From assembly GCA_019914945.1 (NCBI GenBank), contig CM034107.1, positions 1,302,001 to 1,366,000 on the forward strand: a stretch of 64,000 nt of DNA. Reading direction: 5' to 3'. Both the position numbers and the translations under genes were made by a program. The notes beneath the pieces are model-generated. The model was not told the DNA's origin and did no database searches. It was given only the letters and a program-made list of their open reading frames with translations. Source of the stretch: Typha latifolia (taxonomy: Eukaryota > Streptophyta > Magnoliopsida > Poales > Typhaceae). Of the stretch, positions 43,450-60,200 are shown one piece after another; positions within the stretch are counted from its first letter, which is position 1, and the number at the start of each line of letters is the position of its first letter.

Positions 43450-45461
43450 CAGTATATATATATATATACATATACATATACATATACATATACTGATATT
43501 TGTGCATATAGCCTAGCAGAAATTAATCAGGGCAAAGGAACCAATTAATATATTACACCTAAAGATTTGTTATGCTCTGTTCCCGTGATAAATCTGCACT
43601 CTTGTTATCAGTGGTCTCCTTAGGTTCATGCTATCGCCATGGCCAAAAGCATATTTACAAGTTCAATCCTTCATGTAATCAATTATATCCAAGATAAGGT
43701 CTACAAACATCATATATCTATCATTTAAGTATGGTGAACTGCAACTAAGGAACTCAGAAAGGTATTAACGATGCACAACAAGGGGGTACAAAGGAGAAGT
43801 TCAATCTTTCACTTAATCAATTAAATCAAGAAGTACAATTTCAAACAACATGTTTGGGAAGAACAAATTCAGGGAAAATACTAGCAATCATTAACTATCA
43901 TATTGGGTCTGGAAGTGAATTGCAACTTATAACCTAAGACAGATAAAAGGGACATGCAACATGTCATAAAAGAACAAGTTCTCTAACCTTTTTGAGATCA
44001 TATCCTTCACTTTGCAATGCATAAAGAGCGCCTCTGGCATAACTTTCCCAGCTTATCTTTTCAGGATTCTGTACTGGGCATTGCAAATCACGAGTGCTAC
44101 ATAATAAGATAATTGAAATGTTACTTAATGTTTCGATATAAAATAAACAAAATTTCACACATAAGTTTTAATGGCATTCTAAAAAACCAGAGTAAATAAG
44201 AATAAGTAGTCCTTTTCAAGCATTAACTTCATTGCAACTATGATGACAAGCGAGATCGTGACAAACATTAAGATGGCACCATGGATAGAGGGGGTTAAAG
44301 TAAAGATGCCCATGTTTATTAAAGATTCTCTTGATGGATACTTTAGTTTTTCTCATCTGATAGCAGTATCTGCTTGCCTTAAGAGTGCAAAATGGCTGCT
44401 TCTTTCATACTTATAATATAGTGTTGTAATGCCTACTAAGAGAAGATTGTAAAGGTGTCTTACCTAAATCTTACAACTCCTTGAAATTGTCTAGACTGCA
44501 GTAAAACCTGCAAGAAAGATATTAGCATTAACCTTGGCATTAAAACAATAATGTGAGACAATAAGAAGTTAAGAATCGGCCTTTCATGGTATAAATCTAT
44601 TCAAATCCTTGAGAATGTTAAGTTTCCAATCAACAAGCAAACAAACAGATTTCGTAGAGAGTGATAAGTTAAATGACATGGTCTGAAACAAACGAACATG
44701 ACATTGCATTAAAGCATTGGCATAACCATGAATAGGAAGCCCAGTTTACACTAATTCATTATTTCACAGTAATAAGTTATCTAAACTATTATAAATTTAT
44801 TTCAAGTTCATATTCCAATTTTGACTTTCAATCTTCTACTGACGGACTAGTGCAGCCTGTCGTGCCAAGCAAGTGAAATCAATTCTCATAAGCATGAGAT
44901 AAAGATCCTCCTACCTCAGCATCATCAGAAGGAACAAACCCCAGCAGCACTCCATAATTAATAGTCATAGCCGTAACAACTCCACCCTGTACAGCAGTAG
45001 CAGAAGTGAGGAGGATAACTACATTAGACATTCCGAATTATTTTAAGCAACAAGATCAACAATACTGTATCCTTTATTTTAAAAAATATATATATTATCC
45101 TCAACACGAGCCGTGCAAGAACTAATAAACAATTCTCCTTAAATCTTCGACTCGAGGAGAGCCGCAAGCTAACCTGGTGATCAATGTGCGCTCCCAGAGG
45201 ACAGATTCTGTACGGGCACGCGACCACCCTCACATCCCTCGCCTCCCGCCCGCTCATCTCGGCCACCTTCTTCCTCACCGCACCAATCTAAGACCAGTTC
45301 GAAACGAAGCAAACCGAACACCACCGATTAAAGAACCGCCATTGCCGGTGAATCCAAATCGGAAACCCAAGAAATCCCGAAACAATTTGTGGGAAGATCG
45401 AAGCCGTTACCTCCTCCTCCGAAGGCCACGAGGAACCCCTCGCGTCACGCGAAGCCACCAT
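38477..45461 (-). CDS. GALAK: Galacturonokinase (GHMP kinase)
   Basis: Fourteen exons: 45461-45411, 45287-45174, 44986-44915, 44507-44464, 44096-43988, 43007-42942, 42754-42675, 41906-41807, 41288-41113, 40648-40608, 40523-40495, 39408-39339, 39199-39110, 38736-38477; 433 aa, frame intact. The enzyme phosphorylates D-galacturonic acid at C1 with ATP in the cytosol, salvaging pectin sugar toward UDP-GalA (known for Arabidopsis GALAK). Evidence: substrate-binding block RICPLGAHIDHQGG near residue 45, ATP-loop GLDSSGLSSSAAV near residue 140, and the C-terminal GHMP motif GVFGARFSGAGFRGCC near residue 360. Length and block order match GALAK rather than galactokinase (no GRVNLIGEH form). The start of exon 9 (TLTPSYIYF) is the least certain boundary. 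Introns hold a Mutator-type MITE, a TA repeat and a 27-bp duplication. Confidence 0.93.
39640..40030. other. AT-rich insert in a GALAK intron, possible transposon
   Basis: The 1.1-kb intron between exons 11 and 12 is much longer than its neighbours, mostly because of this AT-rich block with TATTCTAGAATA palindromes (~39928 and ~39962). A left edge such as GGCCTCATTTACTTTCGG is reminiscent of hAT-type ends, but I could not define matching termini. Confidence 0.25.
41315..41368. repeat. Tandem duplication of a 27-bp unit
   Basis: Two adjacent 27-bp copies (41315-41341, 41342-41368) start GAAAGTATT and differ at one base. They sit in the GALAK intron just upstream of exon 9. Confidence 0.9.
42260..42471. 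mobile_element. Mutator-type MITE, 212 bp, in GALAK intron
   Basis: Perfect 9-bp direct repeats AAATATTTA flank the element (42251-42259 and 42472-42480). The termini are inverted repeats of ~33 bp: GAATAAATTCCTCTTAAACC... on the left and GGGATAATTCAACTTAGATC... on the right read in reverse, both leading into AACTATCA. A 9-bp duplication and long termini indicate the Mutator superfamily. No coding capacity. It lies between GALAK exons 7 and 8. Confidence 0.75.
43391..43494. repeat. (TA)n / (CATATA)n compound repeat in GALAK intron
   Basis: About 22 TA units (43393-43436) followed by interrupted CATATA units to 43494. Probably length-variable. Confidence 0.9.
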
Positions 45462-46046
45462 TGATGAGCTCTCTTCCGCTCTGTGATCTATCGATCTGAA
45501 TTCGAGGAGAGAGAGAGACTAAGCGAAGGTAAATGGCAGCTCATTATATAGTTACCTTCGAGAGAGAAACATAACCGTGTGATGGAGTCCAACAACAAAG
45601 GGATGCACCGATCGGACGGTTAGGAGGAACTTCCGGAAAATTGGAGACGGATCGGCTGCAAGTGGATAAACACGGAACAGAGACAGCGGGAAAATCGCTG
45701 TTTGGTATTATATGAATAATAGGGGAACATCTGGTGGAGTGAATCAGGAGCGGTTGGTGCGAGATCATGCGATTGTTGTTGCCATCCGGTGACGGGCGAC
45801 GTGTCAACTTCTGATAGGTTATATTTTATTGGTGAAGGTTACTTAGAACTCACGCGCATGTTTTTATTTTTTGCGGTTGGGGGAGGGATCATCTCAATTC
45901 TCACATGAATGATTTGGTATGAAATCAAACTCAAACTTTGTTAACTTTTAACTAAATGAGTAAATAATAAGAAAACTATCCTTCAATAAGCCAAAGGAAA
46001 AGAGAAATTTAGGACACTCTCCGTGACGACGATGAAGACAACGACC

Positions 46047-46109
<63 letters not shown>

Positions 46110-48013
46110 TCGTCGATATTAATGGGTTGGCCGTGAAGAAAATAAAGTATCGCAAAGCCCCGATATAGAGACCGAAGAAAGAGAGAGATTTATATTGCAA
46201 AAGATTGTTGTAATGTACCCTACTCATATGTATGATCATGAAACGTGCAATTTGAGATTTCCAAGTCAAGTGGGTAATTTTTTTTGTTTTGTTTTTAGTA
46301 CATACCTCACATGAAGAGGGTTCTAAGTGGTTCCATTTGATTCTTTTGTTGCTTGGAGAATTAACTCAACTTAATTGCAAACTATTGGTACTTTGAGGCC
46401 CAGATAATTGCATCTTTGACTCCAACCACATGCAGTCAAGATGAACCCTGAGAGACACTCAAAACTTTGGATTAAAATACAAATGGTATTCCCTGAGGCA
46501 TGTGCATTTCCTCGGATCCAAATAAAAACAAAGATAATATCCCGAAAACTAGCATTTGGGGAAGATAAAAACAGGGGGGGAGTGTAGGCTTTTGACTGAC
46601 ATCAACTAAAATAACTGTCAGGTTTAGCAGCCACAAAGTCCAAAGCTATGACAATGTTTCAGAAAGTTAGAAGTGATTTGAAGAGCATCCAATGATCAGC
46701 ATATACTGCATCAATATAAATAACTCTTACCATTTTCACAGAAATAAAAGCACAAGAAGTACTTCACATGATCTTATATACTACTTGCATGTACTAATAT
46801 TATTAGTTCCTGGTAGAGATTAAGATAGTCTATCACAAATCTCACCTGCAACTCATTGTTAAGTCCATATGTCTTCTTGTTCAATGCATCACTTGGAGGT
46901 CTAAATCTATGTCTGCAGTAATTGTACTTCAGCACACTAATAAATTTAGCTCCTCTGATTAAGATGCAAACATATTCAGATCTACAAGGACAGTGTGCTG
47001 AAACAAACATGTGATCAGAACTTTTTTTATAAAAAATAAAACAGTTCTGATCTAAGATTTAATTTCAAGTTATCAGAAGAAACCAAATATATTGAGTTCA
47101 CTGATACAACAAACCAAATGATCAACTTTAACAATTATATTGCTTCTACTTATAGTATTGCACCATGATGGATGTATTTAAATTTGCAAGATGACGAAAC
47201 TACCGATACTCAGATCTGAACATTATATGGAAATAAAGTTTTTAAGTCAAAGTTGCTCAACCACCAAATGATTAGGATAGCATAGTGGGCATTAGAGTCA
47301 TTATAGTTAAGATAATAAATGTACAAATGACTCATAATTAAGAGACTTTCACATGCAGATCTGCTGCTCTATTACCTGCCATGTTCTCCTAAGCAGATAA
47401 ATCCAATAAACTATATCTTAAAGAGTAATTGGATCATATACCAGAACTTGTAACATACTTGTACAAAATATTATTCATGAATCACATGGTAGGAGAGTGA
47501 ATAAAGAGTTAGCATTCAAAGATGAGAGATAGGTTCAAATTTCAATAAATTGACCAAAGGACTTGTAGTACAACCTCCAATATGTGAATAAGTCCAGAAG
47601 TTAGCTTTCTCCTAAAAGCCACAGAATCCAAGGGAGGCTAATTTATTAAATAATGATCCTACCCAATTCAAATTATGTATGAAAATATGGGATTTTTTCA
47701 TAGAATTACTTTACTCTTATGGGGAAGAAGATTTGTCCTTCTTGGTACATTTGCAAATGGGGCCTCTTTCATCTTCAAAAAAAAAAGATTCAAAAAATTG
47801 TTAAGAAACAACTGATCAGTTAGATTCCTGAAACAGTTAAGTAGAAACCCAAGTAAAAAAGAGTACAAAAAATAATATAATAACAACTATGAACAGTGTG
47901 ATTAAATTAAAAAAGTCATACCAACTTGTTTAAATTGCCATCTAAAGCCACCACAACCACAAGCACCTCCACAAGTTCATAGTTCCCTTTCTCCCTAACC
48001 AAGCAAGAGATCC
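45462..48013. promoter_or_regulatory. Divergent spacer, GALAK (-) / SAUR (+)
   Basis: 45462-45545 is probably the GALAK leader (GAGAGAGAGAG at ~45510). 45545-45800 is less AT-rich and may be the GALAK promoter. The rest is AT-rich, with an (AAT)n repeat at 46052-46109. No gene or clear transposon is seen. I found no clear TGTCTC/GAGACA auxin box immediately upstream of the SAUR start. Confidence 0.45.
46052..46109. repeat. (AAT)n microsatellite
   Basis: About 19 AAT units. Reads as poly-Tyr in a spurious minus-strand ORF. Confidence 0.95.
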
Positions 48014-48490
48014 ATGGACTCCAAGAAGCCCAACAAGATCACTGAGATAGTCAGGCTTCAGCAGATGCTGAAGAAGTGGAAGAAGCTCTCTGTTACACCC
48101 AAGACTAGCAGCAGCACTAACAGTAGCAGCAGCAGCAGCAGCAAAGGCATGAAGTTCCTCAAAAGAACTCTTTCATTCACCGACACCTCTGCTGCAGCGC
48201 TCTCCGGCGATGTCCCAAAAGGATACCTCGCCGTCTGCGTCGGGGAGGAGATGCAGAGGTTTGTCATCCCCACAGAGTACTTGGGTCACAGAGCTTTTCA
48301 AGCTCTACTCAGAGAAGCAGAGGAGGAGTTTGGATTTCAACAAGAAGGCGTTTTGAGGATTCCTTGTGAGGTCTCTGTGTTTGAGAGCATACTGAAGGTG
48401 GTGGAGAAGGGGAAGGATGGGTTCTGCTACTGTTCCTCTGAGGCTGAGCTTGCTCAGTCTCACCACCCACCAAAGCCAATGTGCAGATGA
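48014..48490 (+). CDS. SAUR (small auxin-up RNA) protein
   Basis: Intronless, 158 aa, as is usual for the SAUR family. Residues 1-45 are basic and then Ser-rich (AGC repeat). The conserved SAUR domain spans ~65-130: DVPKGYLAVCVGEEMQRFVIP, YLGHRAFQALLREAEEEFGF and GVLRIPCEVSVFESIL. Known role: many SAURs inhibit PP2C.D phosphatases at the plasma membrane, which activates the H+-ATPase and promotes cell expansion; expression is often auxin-induced. The C-terminal tail (CYCSSEAELAQSHHPP) is variable in the family. The start at 48014 (TCCATGGAC) is the first ATG. No neighbouring SAUR copy is present, though such genes often cluster. Confidence 0.95.
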   Translation: MDSKKPNKITEIVRLQQMLKKWKKLSVTPKTSSSTNSSSSSSSKGMKFLKRTLSFTDTSAAALSGDVPKGYLAVCVGEEMQRFVIPTEYLGHRAFQALLREAEEEFGFQQEGVLRIPCEVSVFESILKVVEKGKDGFCYCSSEAELAQSHHPPKPMCR

Positions 48491-49491
48491 GAAGTAGTAG
48501 TTGATGGAGAGGGATGATCTTTGTTTGTATCTCCCCCCTGATCTTTGTTTGAGATCTTTCAGTTTGGTTTCTTCTTTTTCAAGAGAGACGGCAATGCAGG
48601 TTTTGTTTGTTTCTAATGTTATATGAATTTCTAGAGGAATTTCTCTCTCTCTCTCTTTTTTCCTTCTATTTCTTCAAATATTTTGGGAAAGTTTTGATCA
48701 ATGATACTAAGAACTTGTTTCTGATCAGTGCTTGAGAAGGAAAATTTATGGACAGTGTTATTTATTCATGGAGGTAATCAACTTCATAGTAATATCATTT
48801 CTTTGGTTATGTATTAATAATAATAAAACTTATATTTTTTATATTCTAAAATTAACATTCGTTCTCATTTTTGAACTGAGATATTAACTTAAAGAATGAA
48901 TTTGACTTAAATAGATAGAAGTTCTATTTTCTTTTTTAATAACAGATTAAAAGGAGATATCTAAGTTTATCCGGAAGTTTTTATCTCCTCCTTGCCAACT
49001 TCTTAATCATATCGTCACTTTTGGTCAATAGAAAAGGATTCAAACTTTATAACAATGAAGCATTCACTAGCCTAATAAGTTGGAGACCCAGTTAAATATT
49101 CATAGTCAATATAGTTGCCATGTGATGCAAAAAAAAAAAAAAAAAAAAAAAAATCCTACGGACATTTAACTAATTTTCAAATCCAACATGAGATCCAGTC
49201 CAATCACACCCCTCCGACCAATAAGATTGGACGATTCGGATTCAATTGGAGAGCATCTCTCGGATTCTTCTTATCAAGAAGAAGGAAAAAACTAAGAACA
49301 AAACTTTGACGAGTGGCTCTAAGAGATAGGCTCTTGAGACTTGGCCGTAAGTCTAGCGTCAGGGACTTGTCGTTCTATCCGTTTGACTTTTTTCAGCTCC
49401 TGACCGTTGACATCCATCCACAAAGAGCTTGGGCTTTCTCAGAATTTGAAAAAGAGGATTGGAACTTTTGGAGTTGTAAGATCTCTTGGAG
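48491..49491. other. Intergenic, SAUR to acidic hypothetical gene
   Basis: Holds the SAUR 3' UTR and the presumed promoter of the next gene. The SAUR 3' flank repeats GATCTTTGTTTG twice (48512 and 48541) and has a short CT run (~48643). A 24-base A tract lies at 49130-49153. The 49313-49534 ORF has no recognisable content and would be 5' leader. Confidence 0.5.
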
Positions 49492-50230
49492 ATGGCAAAG
49501 ATTCTTGGAGTCAACACGAAGAGGAAAGAGCTAGAAGTGGCGCATGACCTCTCTCACCTCTCTCAACAAAAAAAGATCAAAGGAGTGGTACTTCTTATCG
49601 CTCCAACAATTCTTCCATAGATTTAACTTTTTTTCTGCTTCCTTTGATGGTTTCTCTCACAAGGATGCTGGGTTGACATTGCTGATGGGAGGAGAAGGAG
49701 AAGAAGAAGAAGAAGAAGAAGAAGAAGAAGAAGAAGATCCATCGCTTGTCTTTCTTTCTCAGCAGCAAGAAGTCGAGGCGGTGACGGCCAAGACATTGCC
49801 TCATGATGTAAAGAGTATGCTCATCCAGTGCACTCTAAATGGTTACTTCTCATGTATTAACTTATACACAATTAAGACCTTTGCAATCTCTAAGACTCAA
49901 ATCCTTGAACTTATATGTATGCTGCTAGGAAATTATGATCCCGTAGTCGCAGAGGAAGTGATGATGGATGAAGCCCCCTGGTTGCAATACCAGGGCCTTG
50001 ACAGTACCCAAAAGATCGAAGAAAGCCAATCTCTAGATGAGACGATGGTCATGGAGGTAGAAGAAGAAAAAGAAGAAGAAATGGAAGTTGAAGAGCAGAG
50101 AAACCAATGGCAAGAACCTGCTCTCATTTGGTCAGGTGATGAAGAAGAAAAAATTTCCGCTCATTTCCCTGTCATTTTGAGCAAAATATTGAAACATTTC
50201 TCTTACTCTTATATTTCACTATTTGTATGA
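49492..50230 (+). CDS. Hypothetical acidic protein, tentative gene model
   Basis: I propose two exons, 49492-49587 and 49664-50230, joined across a 76-bp GT-AG intron; 220 aa. The first 32 residues start MAKILGVNTKRKELE and are basic; exon 2 opens DAGLTLLMGGEGEE, then a run of about 14 Glu coded by a GAA repeat. The C-terminal third is again acidic and Met/Glu-rich (ETMVMEVEEEKEEEMEVEE). The junction KKIKGV-DAGLTLLM recalls KIRRLDAxLPPIM-EEEE of an unnamed plant nuclear protein family that I remember only loosely; treat that as inference. The middle (SCINLYTIKTFAISK) looks intron-like, so a further intron or decay is possible. It could be a pseudogene. Confidence 0.4.
49691..49738 (+). repeat. 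(GAA)n coding repeat
   Basis: GAA/GAG units in frame with the acidic hypothetical gene, encoding a Glu tract. Likely length-polymorphic. Confidence 0.85.
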
Positions 50231-51018
50231 TGTACAGGATTTTTCTAAGGATCAGTTTGCTGGGTGAGAAGCCACTCTTGTATAATTCCAGGTTTTGGAA
50301 GCATATTCCTCCATCACCAGCTTTGAAACTAATCTCTCCTTCCCTCACTTGTATATTTAATATGCCCTTCATGATCCTGTTCTCAGATATATTAATGCTG
50401 TGAATACATTTGTTAAAATCAGACTGCTGAGTTTGAGAATATTAATACCCTTTTGTACACAGGTAGTATTCCATGTCAAATTAAAGATGGAACAGAAAAA
50501 TTGTAATTCTGATTGGAAATGCTTAAACTATCTTTTTCTGATGACAATATCTGTCTAAGATATCAAATTACTGTAGAAATGCTTAATATTTGTTACAAAA
50601 TAAAAATACATCGGCTAGTGTCTTCATAGATTTCAGGGTTTAACAATTGTCATTCTATATTAATTGGTACAAATATAAATTATCTCAAGATTAGAAGAGA
50701 AATTTGAATTATCTACTGACATTGAGATTCACAATTAGTAACAAAATTCACCAAGAAGACTTGTAGAAAAAATAGAAAACAAATAGGCGCCTTTTTCTCC
50801 AAAGTCGCCTCACACCATGAAATACCTTCAACTAACCGCTGCAAATAGGCTCTAAACTTCCTATATGGAACAGATTTATCTTCTCTGAGAAAGGGTAAGC
50901 GTCTTGATGAGTATACTTTCATCAGACAAACGTGCATGCTTAATCACTGATCTCCTTTTAGCGTGTGAATCATGGCTATAGAAGTTGTCAGGACATTGAA
51001 AGTTGAATTCCTCCAGAA
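50231..51018. other. Intergenic, convergent with PECT1 3' UTR
   Basis: Separates the hypothetical gene (+) from the stop of PECT1 (-). AT-rich; the minus-strand ORF at 50713-50937 lacks family resemblance and is probably PECT1 3' UTR. Nothing else seen. Confidence 0.5.
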
Positions 51019-57204
<6,186 letters not shown>

Positions 57205-60200
57205 ATGACGATACTGGCGGCGCCGCCGCCGCCGTGTTCTCCACCACCGTCGGACTACCACTCCCCTACTCCTCCTTCCTTGTCTCCACTCACTCTCTCT
57301 TCCAGGGAAAGAAAGAAAAACCCCCTCGAGTGGGTTCCTCTCCCGAAGCACCCCGTCTTCGCCAACCGAAGTCCGAACCTTAACCTTAGCCCTAAAGCTC
57401 TTCCTTCTTCTCCTTCTGGTTTCCGGAGCCAAATCGGCGGTGGAGGAGATGGCTGTAGCAACTTGGCGGCGTGGGACCCCTCCGCGTCCCGCTTCTACCT
57501 GTGGGACCCGAACTCCCGCTGCGTCCACCGTCTGTCCCTTCGGTTTCGTGACCTCGGCGCCGACTCTTCCTCTTCTTCGCCGGATGACGTCGTCGTCGAG
57601 GCCGCCGTCCCCTCCGAGGTCGGTCGATTACTACCCTTTTAGAAAAGAAATATATTTTCTTTTCCCATTCCTTCCTTTATTTTGTGACATTACGATTTCT
57701 CGTTTCTCTTGCCAGTAATTAGGGCATCGCTAAATATAGTTAGCCATTTCAGCTTGACTATGAAACTCTCATAGAAGAACATTATGGATTTATAGTCTAT
57801 TGAGGCACTTCTTTTGAGATATATAAAATGCCTAGGATACAAGGGAACGCATTTTCAATTGCATATTTTAATTGTATGTTTTTTTTCTGACAAAAGGCAA
57901 ACCCCCTGTTTCGTTGAATTTACATTAAATATAATATTTTAATTGTATGTTAAGAGGGGCAATCTTATAGATATGATTCGAATGCAGTATGCACACAATG
58001 CAGGCATAGTCCATGAGTTGACTAACTAGGTTTTAGTTATTCATGTGATGTTCCCTCAAATTTTAAGAAGACATTAAAAACTTTGGTTATGTGCTATCCT
58101 TATGCTGGGATTTAGCAAGATTGTTTTAGATATATATTGGTTCGCATAGAGATTGCCTATCCGTCGAATTCGTCTCAAGAAGATAATGAAGTATGGAAGA
58201 TGCTTTTGAGTGAAGCGCAGTCATGTTTGACACTATATCTCCTTTCTAGTCCATTCTCAACAATTTGCTTGTCTAGGCAGGGATCCGATATTTTTTGAGT
58301 CCTTATATAAGGAAGGGAACCAATGAAGCCATGTATCATTATTTGCATACTGTTAAAAGATTAGCTCATGTGATTCTGGCAGCATTTGGAACTTTTAATA
58401 GTGCCTAAACCAATTAATCTGTTAGATTCTAAATACAGTTTCATGTTTACTTAGCAGTTGGCATGCTTTCCAAGCAAGAACTGTTTTACCTAATCAACTT
58501 CTTGTTTTTTTTTCCTGCTGAAAACCTTTTAACTGGTAGTCTCATACCAATGTGTCTTATTATGCAGAAATTGATGCCAGATATTCAACTCCCCTCCCCT
58601 GTCCGTCATGTTTCACTCAATTTAGACGGGTCATCTTTACTTCTTGCTGGATCTGATAGTCTAAGTCTCATCTACATATATGAAAGGACTTCTGCAACTG
58701 GTGACACAATTATTTGCAGGTTTATTTGGAGTTAGTATATCATTATTCATTTCAGTCTTCTATTTTTTTAAATTGGGTTGTCCTTTGCCAGATTTTTCTG
58801 GCATTGAATCTATATATCAATTTATTTAATGAAACAAAATTGGAAGCATAATATTTATTAAATTATAATGTAGTCTTGCTTCTTTAATAGTGTCCACATG
58901 TATCACAGCCTGACAGGTTGCCTCTTATGCTAAAAGCATTTATTTTTCCACTTATGATGCTCTATAAGTGGATATTTCGGATATCGGTTCTGTCATATAT
59001 CAACAGTTTAGTAGTGGGTAAGGTGAGATATGACCTCTACAAATGAAGTCATGAAATTTGTGGATATTCTTATAGCAAAGTAAATAACATTCTACTTGGT
59101 ACGGATTCCATTTGTGTAGTTTTTTGTCTTTTTACTCAAGGAACCGTTTCTTCTATTTTTCATAAGATCAATTGGTAAAAATATTTCAATCGGCACTGAT
59201 ATAAAAGTCTTCACCTGTATTAGAGATGCAAACTTTTTCTTTACTAAGAAAATTAATTTTTTGGCTTTGAGGATTATTAAACAAATAAACATCATTTGAG
59301 GCTAAAATGATTTTACATTGTTTTTATTTTCACCTCTTCCCTTTTTCTCTTATACTAACCATCTTCATACTGATTTGGGTTGTTAAAGGGCTCATAAATG
59401 TAAAATTCTATCAGGACTGTTCCAGTTGCTTCCAAAGTGTTAGCTGGTCAAAACAATGGTTTGCAAACTTTACAAACATTGTGGCACCCTTTCAGTAGTA
59501 GTCATTTGGGAGTTTTGACATCAGATTCAGTTTTCAGGTATGTCTTCAAATTTTGAACTATAAGGAGAAGGAAATACATATATTTTATACCATGTTTTAT
59601 AAAATCAAATGGTACAAAATAGATCTTATTATTATGTTAGTCACACTTCTCATCCAGTGATATAATGTAGACTTGAACCTTATTTTTCTCACATTGTTGA
59701 TTAGATCATTTGCATTTTTCACCTTATAAAATTGCAAAGTTATGTTGTGCAGACTATATGATTTGTCGTCTGATCGAGAGCGACCCGAGCAGGAGTATTA
59801 TCTACAGCCAGTCCAACCTGGAAGATGCCAGAATGCTGCATCGATCTGCCCAGTGGCATTTTCGTATGGAAGCCATCATTTGTGGGATAGATTTTCTGTG
59901 GGTATTAGTATTTTCCTATGTTAAAGGTCATTTCATCTGATATGTTATGCTCATTTTTGTGTTGGTGAACTCATATTGCATATATATACACAGTGCCTCT
60001 GCACTGGTTGTTTCTTTGTTGGTTTGAATTAACTCTAGTAATTAAATAATACTTTATGTTCCCATAGAGTACGCTGTTGCCTGTTAATGTTAGATACTTA
60101 CTCGTGGTATGGTGTTTAAAACCTGTGCTTAGTATGTAGATAACATAACAAAACAATTATGCCAAATCTGAGGCTACAGTGCAAGGTTCAATTATGTGAT

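Noticed and set aside
46009..46269. ORF with a long poly-Tyr run
   Set aside because: Translation of an (AAT)n microsatellite.
49313..49534. ORF before the acidic hypothetical gene
   Set aside because: Different frame, no similarity to anything I know; most likely leader.
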